Origin: Lytechinus variegatus
Taxonomy: Eukaryota > Echinodermata > Echinoidea > Temnopleuroida > Toxopneustidae
DNA length: 64,000 bases
Direction: 5' to 3'
Assembly (NCBI RefSeq): GCF_018143015.1
Contig: NC_054746.1
Location: 34,132,830-34,196,829 of the forward strand
Each line of letters begins with the position of its first letter. The stretch's first letter is position 1. The notes below the pieces were generated by a model, which worked only from the letters and a program-made list of their open reading frames with translations, searched no databases and had not been told where the DNA came from. Positions 52,201 through 64,000 of the stretch are shown in pieces. Position numbers and translations under genes: made by a program.

Positions 52201-55200
52201 AATCAAGAGAAATAAACTGGTCTTTATAGACATGTACTGGTAGTCCTTTTATACAATAGGTCGTTAAAGCAGATGTGAATGTATTCTGCTTTCTTGAAAA
52301 TCATCTTTCAATGAGAAAAAGATCACTTTTGATTCAATGTACCTTGAGAGCTCTTCGTATCGTCATGGCATCCAATTCTTCTCTGGTCGTTAGGAGGGCT
52401 TCAACGATATCATCATACTCTGCATTCAGGTTATTCTTCAACTCTTCCTCCAAGGTCTGCAAACATAAAAAAACAACACTTATTTTAAAGATGGTGAACA
52501 GCCTCAAGCATTTTAAATTTAGAAGCATTTGATAAGTACTGCATACATACTTCTCAATTTCACAATACTTTCCACTTGCATATGCAGGGATATAGAATAA
52601 CATATTCCAGAATAACCTAAAAAATTTCAAAACATTTATTCTTCAGAAACTATCCAGGGGAGGGGGCACAAACCCTCTTTTTATGACTTTTTTTCTTTCC
52701 ATATTTCGCTTGTCAATTTTTTAAGGGAAAGTGTTCCCTATGAAAAAAGGATAAAATTTATATTTCATTGTTTTTATTTTTATCATTGTTTTTTAATGAG
52801 TACCACCTTCTGGTATATTATAGAACCACCCCTACCCACAACCAGCATTATTACCTTTATAATCACTTTCACTACCACTATATCATCATCACCATGACAA
52901 TCACCACAATCTCTATACCACATCCACCTTCATTACCAACATCATCACTTTCACCATCATCATTCATACTACAGTCATGGAGATTAGAATAAAGAGAAGG
53001 GAAATAGAGCTGTGTGAACACGTACAAACTCCACTTACCAGACCGTAATTTTCTTCAAACTTCTTCATGGTGTCTTGTCGCTGTTGATATTGACGTTTGG
53101 CTAATGTCTGAACCAAGATCTGTTCCGGATTACCTGCAGAATATAGACATATGGATATTGTCATATCTATCAATTATAATTGCAGAAATAGACTGAAGCA
53201 CACTCCCATCACCCTTGCAGAATCGTAAGGCTTCATTTAAACTCTTCAAATTTCTTCTTAACTCTAAGATATCAAAACAAATTTACAGAGATTTAATATG
53301 TTGTTTTTAAAACAATTACAAAAGTGAAAAGAACAAGCAATTAATACGTTCCTTCAAAATCACACTCCCAAGAAAGACAGTCAGTTCTTGAATTCTTAAG
53401 TCTGGAGTTACCAAAGTTTATTACTTAAATACTACACAGTAAGCCAGCAATCTATTCATTAATGATAACATGATTATTATTATCATCGATTCCATATTTT
53501 GTCAGTATATCTGTTTGATATTCTTACCCATTCCCTTTGTTGCTTTGAAGAGTTTTGCAGCTTCCTCCTTCTGATTGTATGTTGCAATCCTAACCACCGA
53601 GTCTTTCTACAAAAATAAAAGGATCAAGAATCACTGGTAATAAAATGTAAAGTACACATATTAAATTGTATGAGGCCGATAAATGACAAACAACCTTCCC
53701 AATCAGGCTTATACATCATATTTCCCTTGGAACTCTTAGAACAAACAGACAAGTTGCATTTATAAGTTTGAGAACTATAGCAACTAAATGTAAATGGATT
53801 CAATTCCCTCTGTGAGTGGTACTCACGGGAGGAATAAATATATGGTTAAGGGCAACAAAAGGCTATTCACTTTCAATATCAACATGCTATTCTTAATTTT
53901 CTTTATCTATTGAACACAATGGTAATTTACTCTCTGCTCCATTAGGTTTATTCAGTATATCTATAATAATAATTTTGTTCAGACTTGCACACAAAAAGTA
54001 ATTACATTAAAGGTAAATGCTAGTTTTGGTAATGATATCAAAATGAGTTCGTACAGAATCCAATGAAATGACCACTAAAGTGTCTGTTTGTATAAATAAA
54101 ACGCATGTGCCAAAGGATTCTGGAAGAAATTGTGTAATTGCTGAGAAATCAGCAAATAAGCACGGGATTCGGGTAGGGCGTCGGGCCCGACGCCCTGAGC
54201 AATAATTATACATTGTCCCACGTGCGCTTATCTGTGTTGGGGATTTTTGGTGTGAACATTTTTCAGCGTAGATTTCAAGATTTCACAAAGTCCAGTCAAT
54301 GTAACTGTACCAGATCTAGATCCTCGATGATATACTTGCAATTAAGCCTTGTTTTACAGACTTTCTCATGAAATCAGTGTTAACTGCAACTACTGGAATT
54401 TCTCTTTAATATATCATAAATTGTTGTTCAGAAGCTGTTCATTACACCTATTTTAAAAAGCTCAGCAAATTGATTATTGTTAATTCAATGGTGACATGTG
54501 TTTGTGGAATTAAAAAATAAACATGGAACCTAAATTGTATTAACATCTTAAAAGCAATATCTCACCTTTTTCTTCTCCTCAGCCTTTTTCCTCTCTGGTC
54601 CAATCAAAGGAAGTTTTGTGGATCTTCTCTTGAGTTGCTGTCTTGTCGATAATCTCTTTGAAACACCCTACACATGAAAAATATGTATTTCATTCATTTA
54701 TTATTATTCATTTTATATCTATTTCATTTCATTTATTTTAATTTCTCAGTAAATAAAAATGTAGTTTACATTAAACAATATTTATCATAGGGAAATATAC
54801 AAACATTACAGAGAAAATGGTGAGCCAGCAGAGGCAATTGCAATTTCAAAGTCAAGGGGAAAAGTACCATAATAAATTAAACAAATTCAGTATAGAGGGA
54901 GGAGGGGCGCATTAATGTGAAGTAAATTAATTAATTCATCCATAAACATTCGTTCAATTATCTCTGAATCCTTATATTTAGCAATTTTTTTTTCTCCATC
55001 ATTTACCATATAATCATATGGATTATCACACGTTCTGATATTAACAACATAAATTTAAAGAAATAAACAAAAACGACAATTACAAATGGATTCTTGTATC
55101 ACATTTACAATGACAATACAGTAAGCCATATAAGAAAGTTTGGATAGAGTGACCCATTAAAAACTATTGCAAATATGATACATTCATTGTAGAGTATTTC

Positions 55201-58200
55201 TTAACATAAGCTGCTAAAATCTTCTGGATTGTCTATTGTTTCCAAGAATGCAGCACATATTGATTAAACCTTGGTATTGATTCAACTGTCATTCAAATCT
55301 CGTGACTTACCACTTTGGCTGATGTTAATTCTCTGACTTCTCCTTCTACTGGCTCCTCTATCGTCTCTTCAATGTCACCATCAACAAAAGTTTTCTGAAA
55401 CATAGAAATAAATAAACAATATCATGTTCCAACTAAAAAGTGAGCTTTTAAATATTGATACTTTAATTACTTATTGATACTTTAATTACTTATTGATACT
55501 TTAATTACTTATTGATACTTTAATTACTTACTAACTAACAAGTATTTACAGATATCACATCTGCACTATTAATGAATGAATGGATGGATGGATAGATGAA
55601 TGAATCTTTATTTTGTTTTGTCAACAACAGTAAATCATCATATTACAGGTAAAAATCTAAGACCAAAATGTAAATAATCACAGAATAATATTTACTACTA
55701 CATCATTATGGTACATTGCAACATGGATTAGAAAAGAAAGAAAAGAATACTCTTTTTTACCCAGGGGAACCACTGTTGAAAGCTGACCTTCTACTGGCTT
55801 TGAAAAAAATTGTTTTATTATAGTCCTTCATGCCTTGATAATTAAATTATAATTAAGCTCACCTCTTTGTTGGCATGCCTGTCCTTAGCATAGAAGACAA
55901 ATTTATCAGGTTCATCAACACCTCTGAGGTCCACCTCATAGTTCTTCGTGGCCTGCGCCTTCTGAGCTAGGAAGTAGTTATGCATGAGGTAGTCGTCCTC
56001 CTGAAAGTGATAGGGGTGGATGAGAAGGACATGCCATGGAGATTTAACAAATGTATATTAATCCAATTCACATCTGGGAAAGACTTATGTAACAATTTGA
56101 GAGATGTGATTAGGTCTTGAACCTTGAACACCTGCATCAATTTGTGACTTCCCCATATACAACTCAAATTACAGGCGCATGTCACTACATGTACATCCAA
56201 CTTGAAGATCAGACTGGAGAATTGTACATTTCTGAAATTTTCCAAATCAATTAAGACTTTCACTAATCAAACTTTAAACTTGATAAAACAAGGAAATCAT
56301 TTCTTTAGTATATTTTTTTTCATGGTACTAGTTTACAGGGATGTGGCAAGGAAACTATTAGCAATCAATTGTAAATATCAATTACAAATTTCCCAATTCA
56401 TAGATCGCTTTCAATTCCTTAATAATTTTTTTTTCTGTTGCAAGAAGAAAACAAGTCATTAATAGCAAATTTTCAAATAATTGCAAGACTTATGACAGGT
56501 GTTGGGATATTAATTTATTTGCAATTGACAGCCAGTTAATGATATTCAGAGTTAAAATGAAATCCATGCCATTTTTACCAAACTCTGCAAATAGTGACTT
56601 TGTTACCTATATAAGCTAAATATGACCCCCCCCCAAAAAAAAAAAAAAATGACACTGGTTCATGGGATCATTTGCTACTTTAATACCTCTAGGCAAAAAA
56701 AAAGGGAAGTATGGAAATTATTGAGTTGCGACTTAAATCTCAACTGTGAAACTCATTGCTCGAAATATAAAGGTTGGAAGCACAACCTACTATATCATCA
56801 AAACTGTGACTGAATAATCTCATGGTTTAATAAACACTGTTAATGTCACATATATGCACAGAAAACCATTTCCCATTTATGAACATTAGAATTTCATTAT
56901 AACTTCAATTGAATAAAAAAGTGCAGGCCTACTGTCCACAATAGAACAGCACAAACAGACAAACAATTGCATTACTATTGCTCATTTTACAACTGACTAG
57001 TTAACAAAAGTATTGGTGATTGTGGTCTAATTCAAAGCATGTTATTTATAGTATTTGTTGGAAATGAAATATATTCTGAGTTCTGGAAACCTAATATTAA
57101 AACTCACCATCTTGTCAAAATTAACTTGAGGTTTCACATTATTAAGACGTTTAAGTAATAAAGCATTTTCTCGATCTATTCTCTCCTGTTCTCTGTTCTT
57201 ATATGGAGCATGTAACCTGTAAACAAAAAAGAAAACATACTAAAATAAGTAATCAATGCTAATATCTATAACTTATGTAACTGTCCTAAAATTGTAGCAA
57301 ATCATTTCTATATTCTTCATATAATATTGATAATCATTTCTTTTTCTCAACATATATCAATTCGTTCATAGTCATTTTGTCATAAAATTTAATTTTAAAG
57401 AACATGAATATTTTGCTTAAAATATATAAATCAAGCACTAGTCTTAAGTCACAAAAATGTACAAAATGTAACAAGGAGCATCTTTATTAATACAAAAATA
57501 TAGAATATGCTGCTTCAAATGAAAACTTCATACTTTTTTATCAACTTCAATTATCATTATCATTATCAATCTTTAATATGAAAAACTCACGTTTTGGGTT
57601 GGGCTTCATATTCAAAATTCCAGTTATCAATTTGGCCACCAGATCTGATGATGTTTGTCAGCTTTGCTAATAAGATGCGATTCTCATGATCAATCTGGGC
57701 TTGCTTCTCTTCTTCAGCCTGAAAATAAATGAAAATAAAAATAAAATGAATGCTCACCTTTAGGAAAGAGAAAGTGAAGAAGAACTTTCTACATGTTTTA
57801 CCATTTGATTCATTGCAACAAATCCCTATTACAATAATTATAACCTGTAGAATTAATGTCCATGCTACAGTATGAAGGAAAAAGGATGAATATTGGATAA
57901 TAAATGCAAGATGAATGCTTTCTATGGAAAAATCAAAAGTAATCTAATCAAATTCACAACATACCAGTACTGAAATCTCAGAACCTACCAATACCTGTAA
58001 CTTAACTGAGCAAATACATGCATTACACAGGTGTCACCAAGAAAGCCAGGTGAAATGCTATGTTTCTTTAAAATTGAGGTTTAATTAACATTCATAGCAT
58101 ATAATTGTTTCAAGGAAATCACTATGAAAGCAAAGTGGTAATCACATGTAAGTCTTGAACCTTGAAAATAATCTGTTTCAGCAGCTCCAAAGCAGCGCTA

Positions 58201-59113
58201 CATGCATCCATAGTGAACTCCACCAAAATAATAAATTTACAATGTTGCATTATTGAAGATTCAGCCTTTTTTCAATGTGATTTTTCTGATCTCAACTATT
58301 TATAAAAGAAAGAAACCAATACCTGCAACTTCTTCATGTTAACCTGTAGATGGGGGTAGACCTTGGGAGAGGTGGCATCGATCTTGGTCCTCATGCCATT
58401 TTTCTGGGGAAAAAAAATAAAAAATAAGGTACATCAATATTGTCATTAAATTCTGTGAAAACAATCCGAAGGTCAAAATGTCTAGATGCATCAATAACAT
58501 GTACATGTAGTGGAAGAAAAGTGAACTCAAGTAAATAGAATGCATAAGCATGTATCCATAAACAATTGAAACTTTGGTGATTAAAATGTGTTTTACAATT
58601 CTCTAGACAGTCACCTTTGTTATGTTGTATATCCAACTGATTACCCTTCCGATCTTAAACAAAATTATTATCAGAACTAATACAAACAGATCACACATCC
58701 TTTTTTAATTACACTTCATATCCTAATACTGTACCAAACAAAACTCTGATAACAGAAATAAACAAAGAAGAAATAAAGTAAACATTAAACGACAGACACA
58801 TTTCCTGTTCATTTTATGTCATTTCTTATTGATCTCTAATAATGAATACATGTACACTGTACTATTTAAATGTACTATTAATTGGTCAACTGAACAGTAT
58901 CTATTTATTCCTTTTAAAAGTCGAATCACTGAAGTATATACTTTTCCTTTAGAACATACAGTAGGCCTTGTACCACACCTTAAGTGGATATTAATCATGT
59001 AATTACAAACGACTCACCATATTTCTTGATGTTAATTTATTTCCCTTAACATTAAAATTCTTCAATAAAAATGTGTAACCACGCTTCAGACTTTGATGTT
59101 TCCTTCTTGTCAT
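46219..59113 (-). CDS. CFAP97-domain / annexin-core fusion protein (18 coding exons, 828 aa)
   Basis: Exons, 5' to 3': 59,018-59,113; 58,323-58,403; 57,591-57,718; 57,108-57,216; 55,863-56,000; 55,311-55,394; 54,566-54,667; 53,528-53,606; 53,039-53,133; 52,343-52,456; 51,851-51,907; 50,931-51,044; 50,302-50,472; 49,005-49,080; 48,459-48,568; 47,831-47,977; 47,136-47,360; 46,219-46,779. All are GT-AG and in phase. Residues ~33-138 match the CFAP97/hemingway ciliary family: KVYPHLQVNMKKLQAEEE, then two IDHEN/IDREN...LL repeats. Residues ~262-567 are four annexin repeats: KGMGNPEQILVQTLAKRQ (R1), LVEPIIEVLCTRSNS (R2), HFREVLLQYNK (R3), DMTLIRIIITRSELDLPYIR (R4). Calcium loops are eroded: R1 has KGMGN, and R2-R4 lack KGxGT. 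Residues 568-828 are Lys/Pro-rich, then Glu/Lys-rich. Annexins bind membranes; CFAP97 proteins act in cilia and sperm tails. A membrane or microtubule role in cilia is inference. Two adjacent genes are unlikely because no stop or start separates the parts. Confidence 0.88.
47461..47598 (-). repeat. Tandem duplicate of the exon-17 acceptor of the CFAP97-annexin gene
   Basis: About 135 bp at 47,324-47,455 (start of exon 17 plus upstream intron) are repeated here with few changes. The copy keeps the CTAG acceptor at about 47,505 and 14 codons (TKEEEPGGSDSQEA), then reads on in an open frame into AT-rich sequence with no exon-17 continuation. If spliced, it would give a protein without the charged tail. 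Confidence 0.75.
50095..50159 (-). other. Possible alternative terminal exon of the CFAP97-annexin gene
   Basis: Between exons 13 and 14 a good acceptor (ATTTTGTAG) precedes an in-phase open stretch AYFDRLKRQKLHPQTSMQ and a stop at 50,095-50,097. Using it would end the protein in the middle of annexin repeat 3. It is not needed for the annexin fold, since exon 13 to exon 14 joins exactly as other annexins do. It could equally be a chance open stretch. Confidence 0.25.
51600..51845. repeat. CAT/CAC microsatellite abutting exon 11 of the CFAP97-annexin gene
   Basis: Interrupted CATCATCACC repeats end only a few bases from the exon-11 donor (51,850). A second CAT-rich stretch lies at about 52,845-52,975. 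Both generate spurious His-rich or Met-rich frames. Confidence 0.85.
55454..55531. repeat. 19-bp tandem repeat, 4 perfect units
   Basis: ATTGATACTTTAATTACTT is repeated four times without change in the intron between exons 5 and 6 of the CFAP97-annexin gene. The perfect identity suggests recent expansion. Confidence 0.9.
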
Positions 59114-59163
59114 TATTTTGATAGAATTATTCATAAGTTTCAAAGTGAAATCAACTAGTCACT

Positions 59164-59176
59164 GTTGCTAGGCAAC
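59164..59176. promoter_or_regulatory. RFX X-box in the promoter of the CFAP97-annexin gene
   Basis: GTTGCTAGGCAAC is a 13-base palindrome-like site that fits the RFX consensus GTNRCC-N-RGYAAC-type inverted repeat. It lies 51 bp upstream of the start codon of the minus-strand gene. X-boxes at this distance drive ciliary genes through RFX factors across animals. The site is the same read on either strand apart from its centre. It fits the ciliary CFAP97 domain of the gene. Confidence 0.75.
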
Positions 59177-59400
59177 CTGAGAGCCTCATATGCAGTTGCT
59201 CAGAAACAACAGAAAGTGGTTTGAGTGTAAGCGATGTTATACCGTATATGCACCTGTATTATATTAGGTTACAGGAAAACACTTTTTCAATTCACACAAA
59301 ATGGTTCTTTTTATTATATTCAGACTTATTTGAATGTACAAAAGATTGAATAATAAGTGTATTAATTCCATTGAAGTATTTGAGCTACTATCAAGACTAT

Positions 59401-59691
59401 AGCCCGCCCAGAACTACTGAAGATATTTATATCTCAATAAATAGAGTAAAATTCACTAAGCAAAATTCTGAAAATTTGATCAAAATGTTGGGATGTGACA
59501 TCATCAGCCCACCAAATGGATATTCATGATGATGTGCATATAACTGATTTCACAAAATACTGATAAACTTTAAAATTAAATAACTTTGTTATTTGTTATC
59601 TGATTTTGATGAAATTTTCAGCATTTTTGCTCAGTGAATTTTACTTTATTTATTTAGAGATAAATATTTTTAGCCTGGACTATCCCTTTAA
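59401..59691. mobile_element. MITE-like inverted-repeat element, family B copy 3, shortened
   Basis: It carries the family B right end (TAGCCTGGACTATCCCTTTA) and the arm words 'gatgaaattttcagca' and 'gacatcatcagcccacc'. At about 290 bp it is half the length of the copy at 35,334, with the central part missing and a decayed left tip. Confidence 0.8.
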
Positions 59692-62012
59692 GATGACCTC
59701 TTAATTTACCCTGCTATAGCTGTTCATTCCCTGTCAGATATAGAATTATGGTTATGTTTTGATATTTTAGATTTGGCTTTAAAAGCAAATTTACAGATTT
59801 TCTATCTACATGTATGCAATTGTACATGAGATGTCATGGAATCAGAGATTTAAGTCTCATAGAGGTAATTGGAAAATTATTCCTTCCAATATCAATTCTT
59901 TGGATTTAATCGGAATCAACAGATTCATCTGGTTTTGGAGGGTGCTTTGCAACTTTTTTTTTTGCAATGCCATTAGGCTCCTACCCCTGCCACATTTCCA
60001 TTCACCCTTAAAAAATCCAATGTGTTCAGCTGACTTTTCTTTATCTGTTCAAGACACATAATTTTCAGCCTGTGGAGTACCCCTTTATACATTCCTATCA
60101 CCCTATCTGCAACCCCCACACACATCCAGTGGCGCCACTGAGAGAAATATCAAATGAGGATTATTTCTTGTGTTTAATCTTATTTCACTCTTCAAATGTA
60201 CTGTCTACATGTACTATGTTTCAGAGAATTATAGTCTACATAAATTGCAAGTGATGTGATTAAAAATCCTTACTTACCAGCATGAACAAGAAAATATTGT
60301 ACCACAATACAGGAATTACAAAGTAAATTGCACATGCTCAGCCTTTTGTTATGAGTGATTTATTACTATTTGATTTACTCAAATTGGATTAAGAAGGTGT
60401 TTTATCAAATCAAAGCTCTTTTCACACCCACATTAACTTACAATGCAGGGTACAAAAATGTCATCTTCACAAATCTGTAGCTTACAGATGACCATACATA
60501 TATATTTGTACACATATTTCATTATGAAAGCACTCAGCATCCTCAAGTGGCCTTCCCTACTCCCCCACCACAAAGTACAATATCTTTTTTTTTAACCCAC
60601 AGAGTGTATTGTTCATGAACCTTTGAATATTTTCTTTCTTTTGAAAATTACTTGGTGTGTTAAACTTTCTTTTCAACATTTAATCATACATGTCATTTCA
60701 AAACAAATTTCACAAAAATGACTGTCTGATACTAAAAACAAATTTTACACAAACGACCGTCTGATACTAAAAATCCACTCCATTGTTCATGTTTCCAAGC
60801 AACGATAGCTGCAGCAAAACTATTCCATCCACCTCATTTTTTCAAAGTCAAGTATAATCATTTCTACAGGACAAAGTGCACACAAGAAGCTTGTTGCAAA
60901 GATGAAGTTGTCAGTTTATCAATCATATAATGCCATATGGTAGTATTTATTTTGTGCTCACTAGAGGCATCACATGAAATAAGTTAAACATCTAATGATC
61001 TCCTTTTTTCTGCTCTACATGTATGTAAAGAATCTCTCTTTCTAATCAGAGTAAGTTACATACAACACTTTTAATATGAAATAGCAAGTTTAATCACTAC
61101 ATGTAAGTCTCACCATGATTTATATCATTTGAATGAATAAAATGAACCCTGGTAAACCTTTCAATAATTCATATTAAAAGGTAAATTATAAATAAAGCTA
61201 ATTATGACATCAACAGCTCTTTTAAGAAAGGGGAAAACTAATGATCTTTTACAATAAAGTACTAAAAAAAATGAAAACATTCCAAGACAAAAACCCAGAA
61301 GTAAATGGCTTTCTTAAATTTTAATTTCAAAATTTGATACTTTTGGTGTTATTTCTTCGGATTCCTCGATACTCTTGATGCAACTATGTACTTCAGATTA
61401 TATCTTTGTTTGGAGGGGGGGGGGCATTTACCAATTTATGGAACCAGTGTTACAGAAAGTCAGATACACTGTGGCCTACATGTACTTCTACCTGTACACA
61501 TACATGAAGCTAATACACAAATATAAAGAGTTAGCATATATAGTTCTGGGTTTCACTCAGCAGATATACATACTATGTATACCTCCCACTAATGTTGTAT
61601 TGATTTTAGCATTGATTTTTAATATATTATCTGATTCAGTGTCGATGAAATTGAAAACAGCTGCATTAATATGTGTATTAGGTAGAGGACTGCCATAAAG
61701 TCATTGCTTATTCATTTCCAGATTGATTATATCTGATAGTGACTGATTATGAGCCTGATGACTTCTGAATTCTGTGATTCCCGTTGACTTTGCACAGGGA
61801 CCACCCAGTTCCAGAAGGCAAAGGGTTACATGATATTAACTCCAAACTGATCATTATCAATATCAGTTATACTAGATCTCAAAAATATATAGTGCATAAT
61901 AGCTGCTCATAAGGAACAGATAAAAAAACTAGGCCACATTTAGTAGGAATGAACTCTTTGGAGACTCTGAGACAAGAAGCATGAAACGGTTTTATTTTTC
62001 TCATCACCAGTT

Positions 62013-62577
62013 TAAAGGAGAATGAAATCTTTGAAACAAGAAAACAGAAAAATCAAAGAATAAGAACAAAGAAAGTTTGAGAAAAATTGGTCAAATAGTG
62101 AGAAAGTTATGAGCATTTGAATATTGCAATCACTAATGCTACGGAGATCCTCTCATTGGCAATGCGACAAGGATGTGTGATGTCACATGTGAACAACTTT
62201 CCCTTTGATGGACTACAAAATACCCTCAAAATGTCTCTTTTTGCTTTTTCTTATGGTGATACAAACTCTTTATCCATGATGTATTCTTTAAAACTCTGTA
62301 TTACATGCCCTCCTATAGAAAGAACACATGATGTACTGATAGATGTGATAAAAAAGGCAATTTAAGTGAAATATATATACTAAAGTAATGGGGAGAGTTG
62401 TTCACAAGTGACATCATACATCTTTGTCGCATTGCCAATTTGAGGATCTCCATAACATTAGTGATCGCAATATTCAAATGCTCATAACGTTCTCATTATT
62501 TGTCCAATTTTTCTCGAATTTTCGTTACTGTTTCTTTGATTTTTCTGTTTTCACACAACCTACCTTTAATTTGGTGT
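62013..62577. mobile_element. MITE-like element with ~160-200-bp inverted arms, family C
   Basis: The left end is TTAAAGGAGAATGAAATCTT and the right end ACACAACCTACCTTTAAT. The arms match closely inward: 'aaaacagaaaaatcaaaga', 'gttatgagcatttgaatatt' and 'ggagatcctc' each recur as reverse complements. The ~200-bp centre is unpaired. Non-coding. Confidence 0.85.
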
Positions 62578-64000
62578 GTGGGTAAAGGAATGAGAAAAAT
62601 AACTGATGCCTAGCCTTAAATGAACTAGGCAAATTTTTATGATATTAATAACATAATATTGTCAGCAACAATATACAATGCATTCCCCAAAATACATCCA
62701 CTCCATTGCATATTTGCAATGCATTAAAAAGTATTTTATGTCCGTTTGGTATTGGGTTGCAGCAGGTGAAAATGTATTGTGAAATTATTTGATGTCCATT
62801 TATTTGATGTTCATCATTTGATGTCCATCACTAACAATACTCTACAAGAGGGATAGACTCTAATGGAAGAGGAATATATATTAAGCACCATCACTACATT
62901 TGCAATTTTGTAATTTCTCTTATCCAAGAATATGGGGACAAGTACTTGTATATTTGAAAGTTTACCCCTCCCCTGTATGACATGGATCCCTGGGCTGTAC
63001 TGTACATGCAGGCCTATACATGTATGCTACTGACTTAATATGCTTTATAAATAAGATTTTTTTTTTCTTAAGCTTTGAAATTTGACCCACAAACAAGTCA
63101 GAGGTGTACATGAACACTGAATTTTCCACTGTACCTTTAGTCCTTTACAAATTGCTTCCTTTATAGTGCCCAATGTAATCCTTGATGATCAACACAATAA
63201 TTAGCTGACCAACTGAGCCCTGTTATGAGATTGGGCTAGGATCTATGTAAATTGTGTGTTACACTAAAATTGTATCATGATTGGTTAAACTGTGGATCAG
63301 CAATACGCAGCTCTGACAAAGTCTTCTGGTGAATTAATAGAATTATGAATATGAAAATTCTCAAGTCGTCAGGGAAAGTGATAAACTAGCAAATGAATAA
63401 TAAGGGAACCATGGTGATGTCACATACTCTTTCCCATCAAAATAGGTGAATGCATACTGTACATATGTACAGTATAGTGAATTCCAGTCGAGATCCTGTA
63501 CTAGTAGAGCCTGATATTTCTGGCAAATGTAAGCATGTGCATAATATCCACCAACAAACATTCATTTTTTAATTTAGATTTTGGCTGTTTTTTTTAATAA
63601 AATTTGAATCAGTCACTAATCATATTTGGGTTGATATTTCTCTAAAATAGATAAAGTCCCTAAAGTTTGAGGTAGGCCTCCATTTGTTTAAAGATAATTA
63701 AGTACAAAAAAAACACCTTTCGATTTGCCACACCTTAACAATGCCACAATACATCTACACTTAATCCTGCTGCACTCTCAGAAGGCAAATTATACTGGGG
63801 AAAAAGATTGATAAACAGAAATATCCTACAGTATATAAGCAGAATTTTGCCGATCATAATTAAAAAATATATAACTTTCATGTAATTCGACTCCATTAAT
63901 GCAGTAACAAAGTCAGTCTTAAATGTTTTAAAGCAATACCCAAACTAGACCATATTTTTATGTTGTAGCATCATTCTTTTGTTTCATTTCCATCTCTTGC

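Larger units (their letters stand above)
59177..64000. other. Gene-free right flank
   Basis: No supported gene. Two inverted-repeat elements (59,401-59,691 and 62,013-62,577) and AT-rich sequence. The longest open frame (61,375-61,698) has an implausible composition and no splice context. A weaker X-box-like GTTTCCAAGCAAC lies at 60,791-60,803. Confidence 0.55.

Noticed and set aside
60791-60803. Second X-box-like site GTTTCCAAGCAAC
   Set aside because: It departs from the RFX consensus in the left half-site and lies 1.7 kb from the nearest start codon.
61375-61698. 107-codon plus-strand frame in the right flank
   Set aside because: Composition follows AT-rich intergenic DNA, with no recognisable domain and no splice signals in phase.
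1-64000. tRNA, rRNA or CRISPR arrays
   Set aside because: No tRNA box-like pairs, rRNA segments or regularly spaced identical repeats with unique spacers were found by eye; the tandem arrays seen are contiguous satellites.

Overview
The window looks like animal nuclear DNA, AT-rich with short introns (roughly 0.2-1.9 kb) and dense dispersed repeats. It most likely comes from an echinoderm, probably a sea urchin. The grounds are four metazoan-type intron-containing genes, many short inverted-repeat elements, and a long tandem repeat that starts and ends in GTCTCACCTGCAT-like sequence, a type I associate with sea urchin genomes (from memory, not checked). No complete virus-like or retroviral element was recognised.

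Layout: 1-5.6 kb is gene-free with two inverted-repeat elements. At 5.7-8.7 kb two genes for mitochondrial proteins stand head to head: OPA3-like (minus, two exons, 155 aa) and GLRX5-like monothiol glutaredoxin (plus, two exons, 152 aa, CGFS site), with 411 bp between their start codons. 8.7-14.0 kb is gene-free with two compact inverted-repeat elements. 14.5-24.7 kb holds EXOC5/Sec10 (minus, 19 coding exons in phase, 731 aa), with partial copies of one exon in an intron and a ~100-bp tandem repeat at its 3' end. 24.7-46.2 kb has no recognised gene. It is dominated by an ~11.8-kb foldback-like structure (30,949-42,748) with two ~4-kb inverted arms. The spacer carries a repeat with five perfect AGGTCAAAGGTCA (DR1) motifs. 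46.2-59.1 kb holds one minus-strand gene of 18 coding exons (828 aa). 59.1-64 kb is gene-free.

The most notable gene is the last. Its 5' exons encode a CFAP97/hemingway-type ciliary domain, its middle exons a four-repeat annexin core with decayed calcium loops, and its 3' exons a Lys/Pro-rich then Glu/Lys-rich tail. Every exon joins in frame at GT-AG borders. A perfect RFX X-box palindrome (GTTGCTAGGCAAC) lies about 50 bp upstream of the start codon, so the sequence itself suggests a ciliary annexin. I am not aware of a described CFAP97-annexin fusion, but I could not search for one.

Exon coordinates were derived by hand from splice signals, reading phase and remembered family sequences. Repeat boundaries are approximate unless called perfect.
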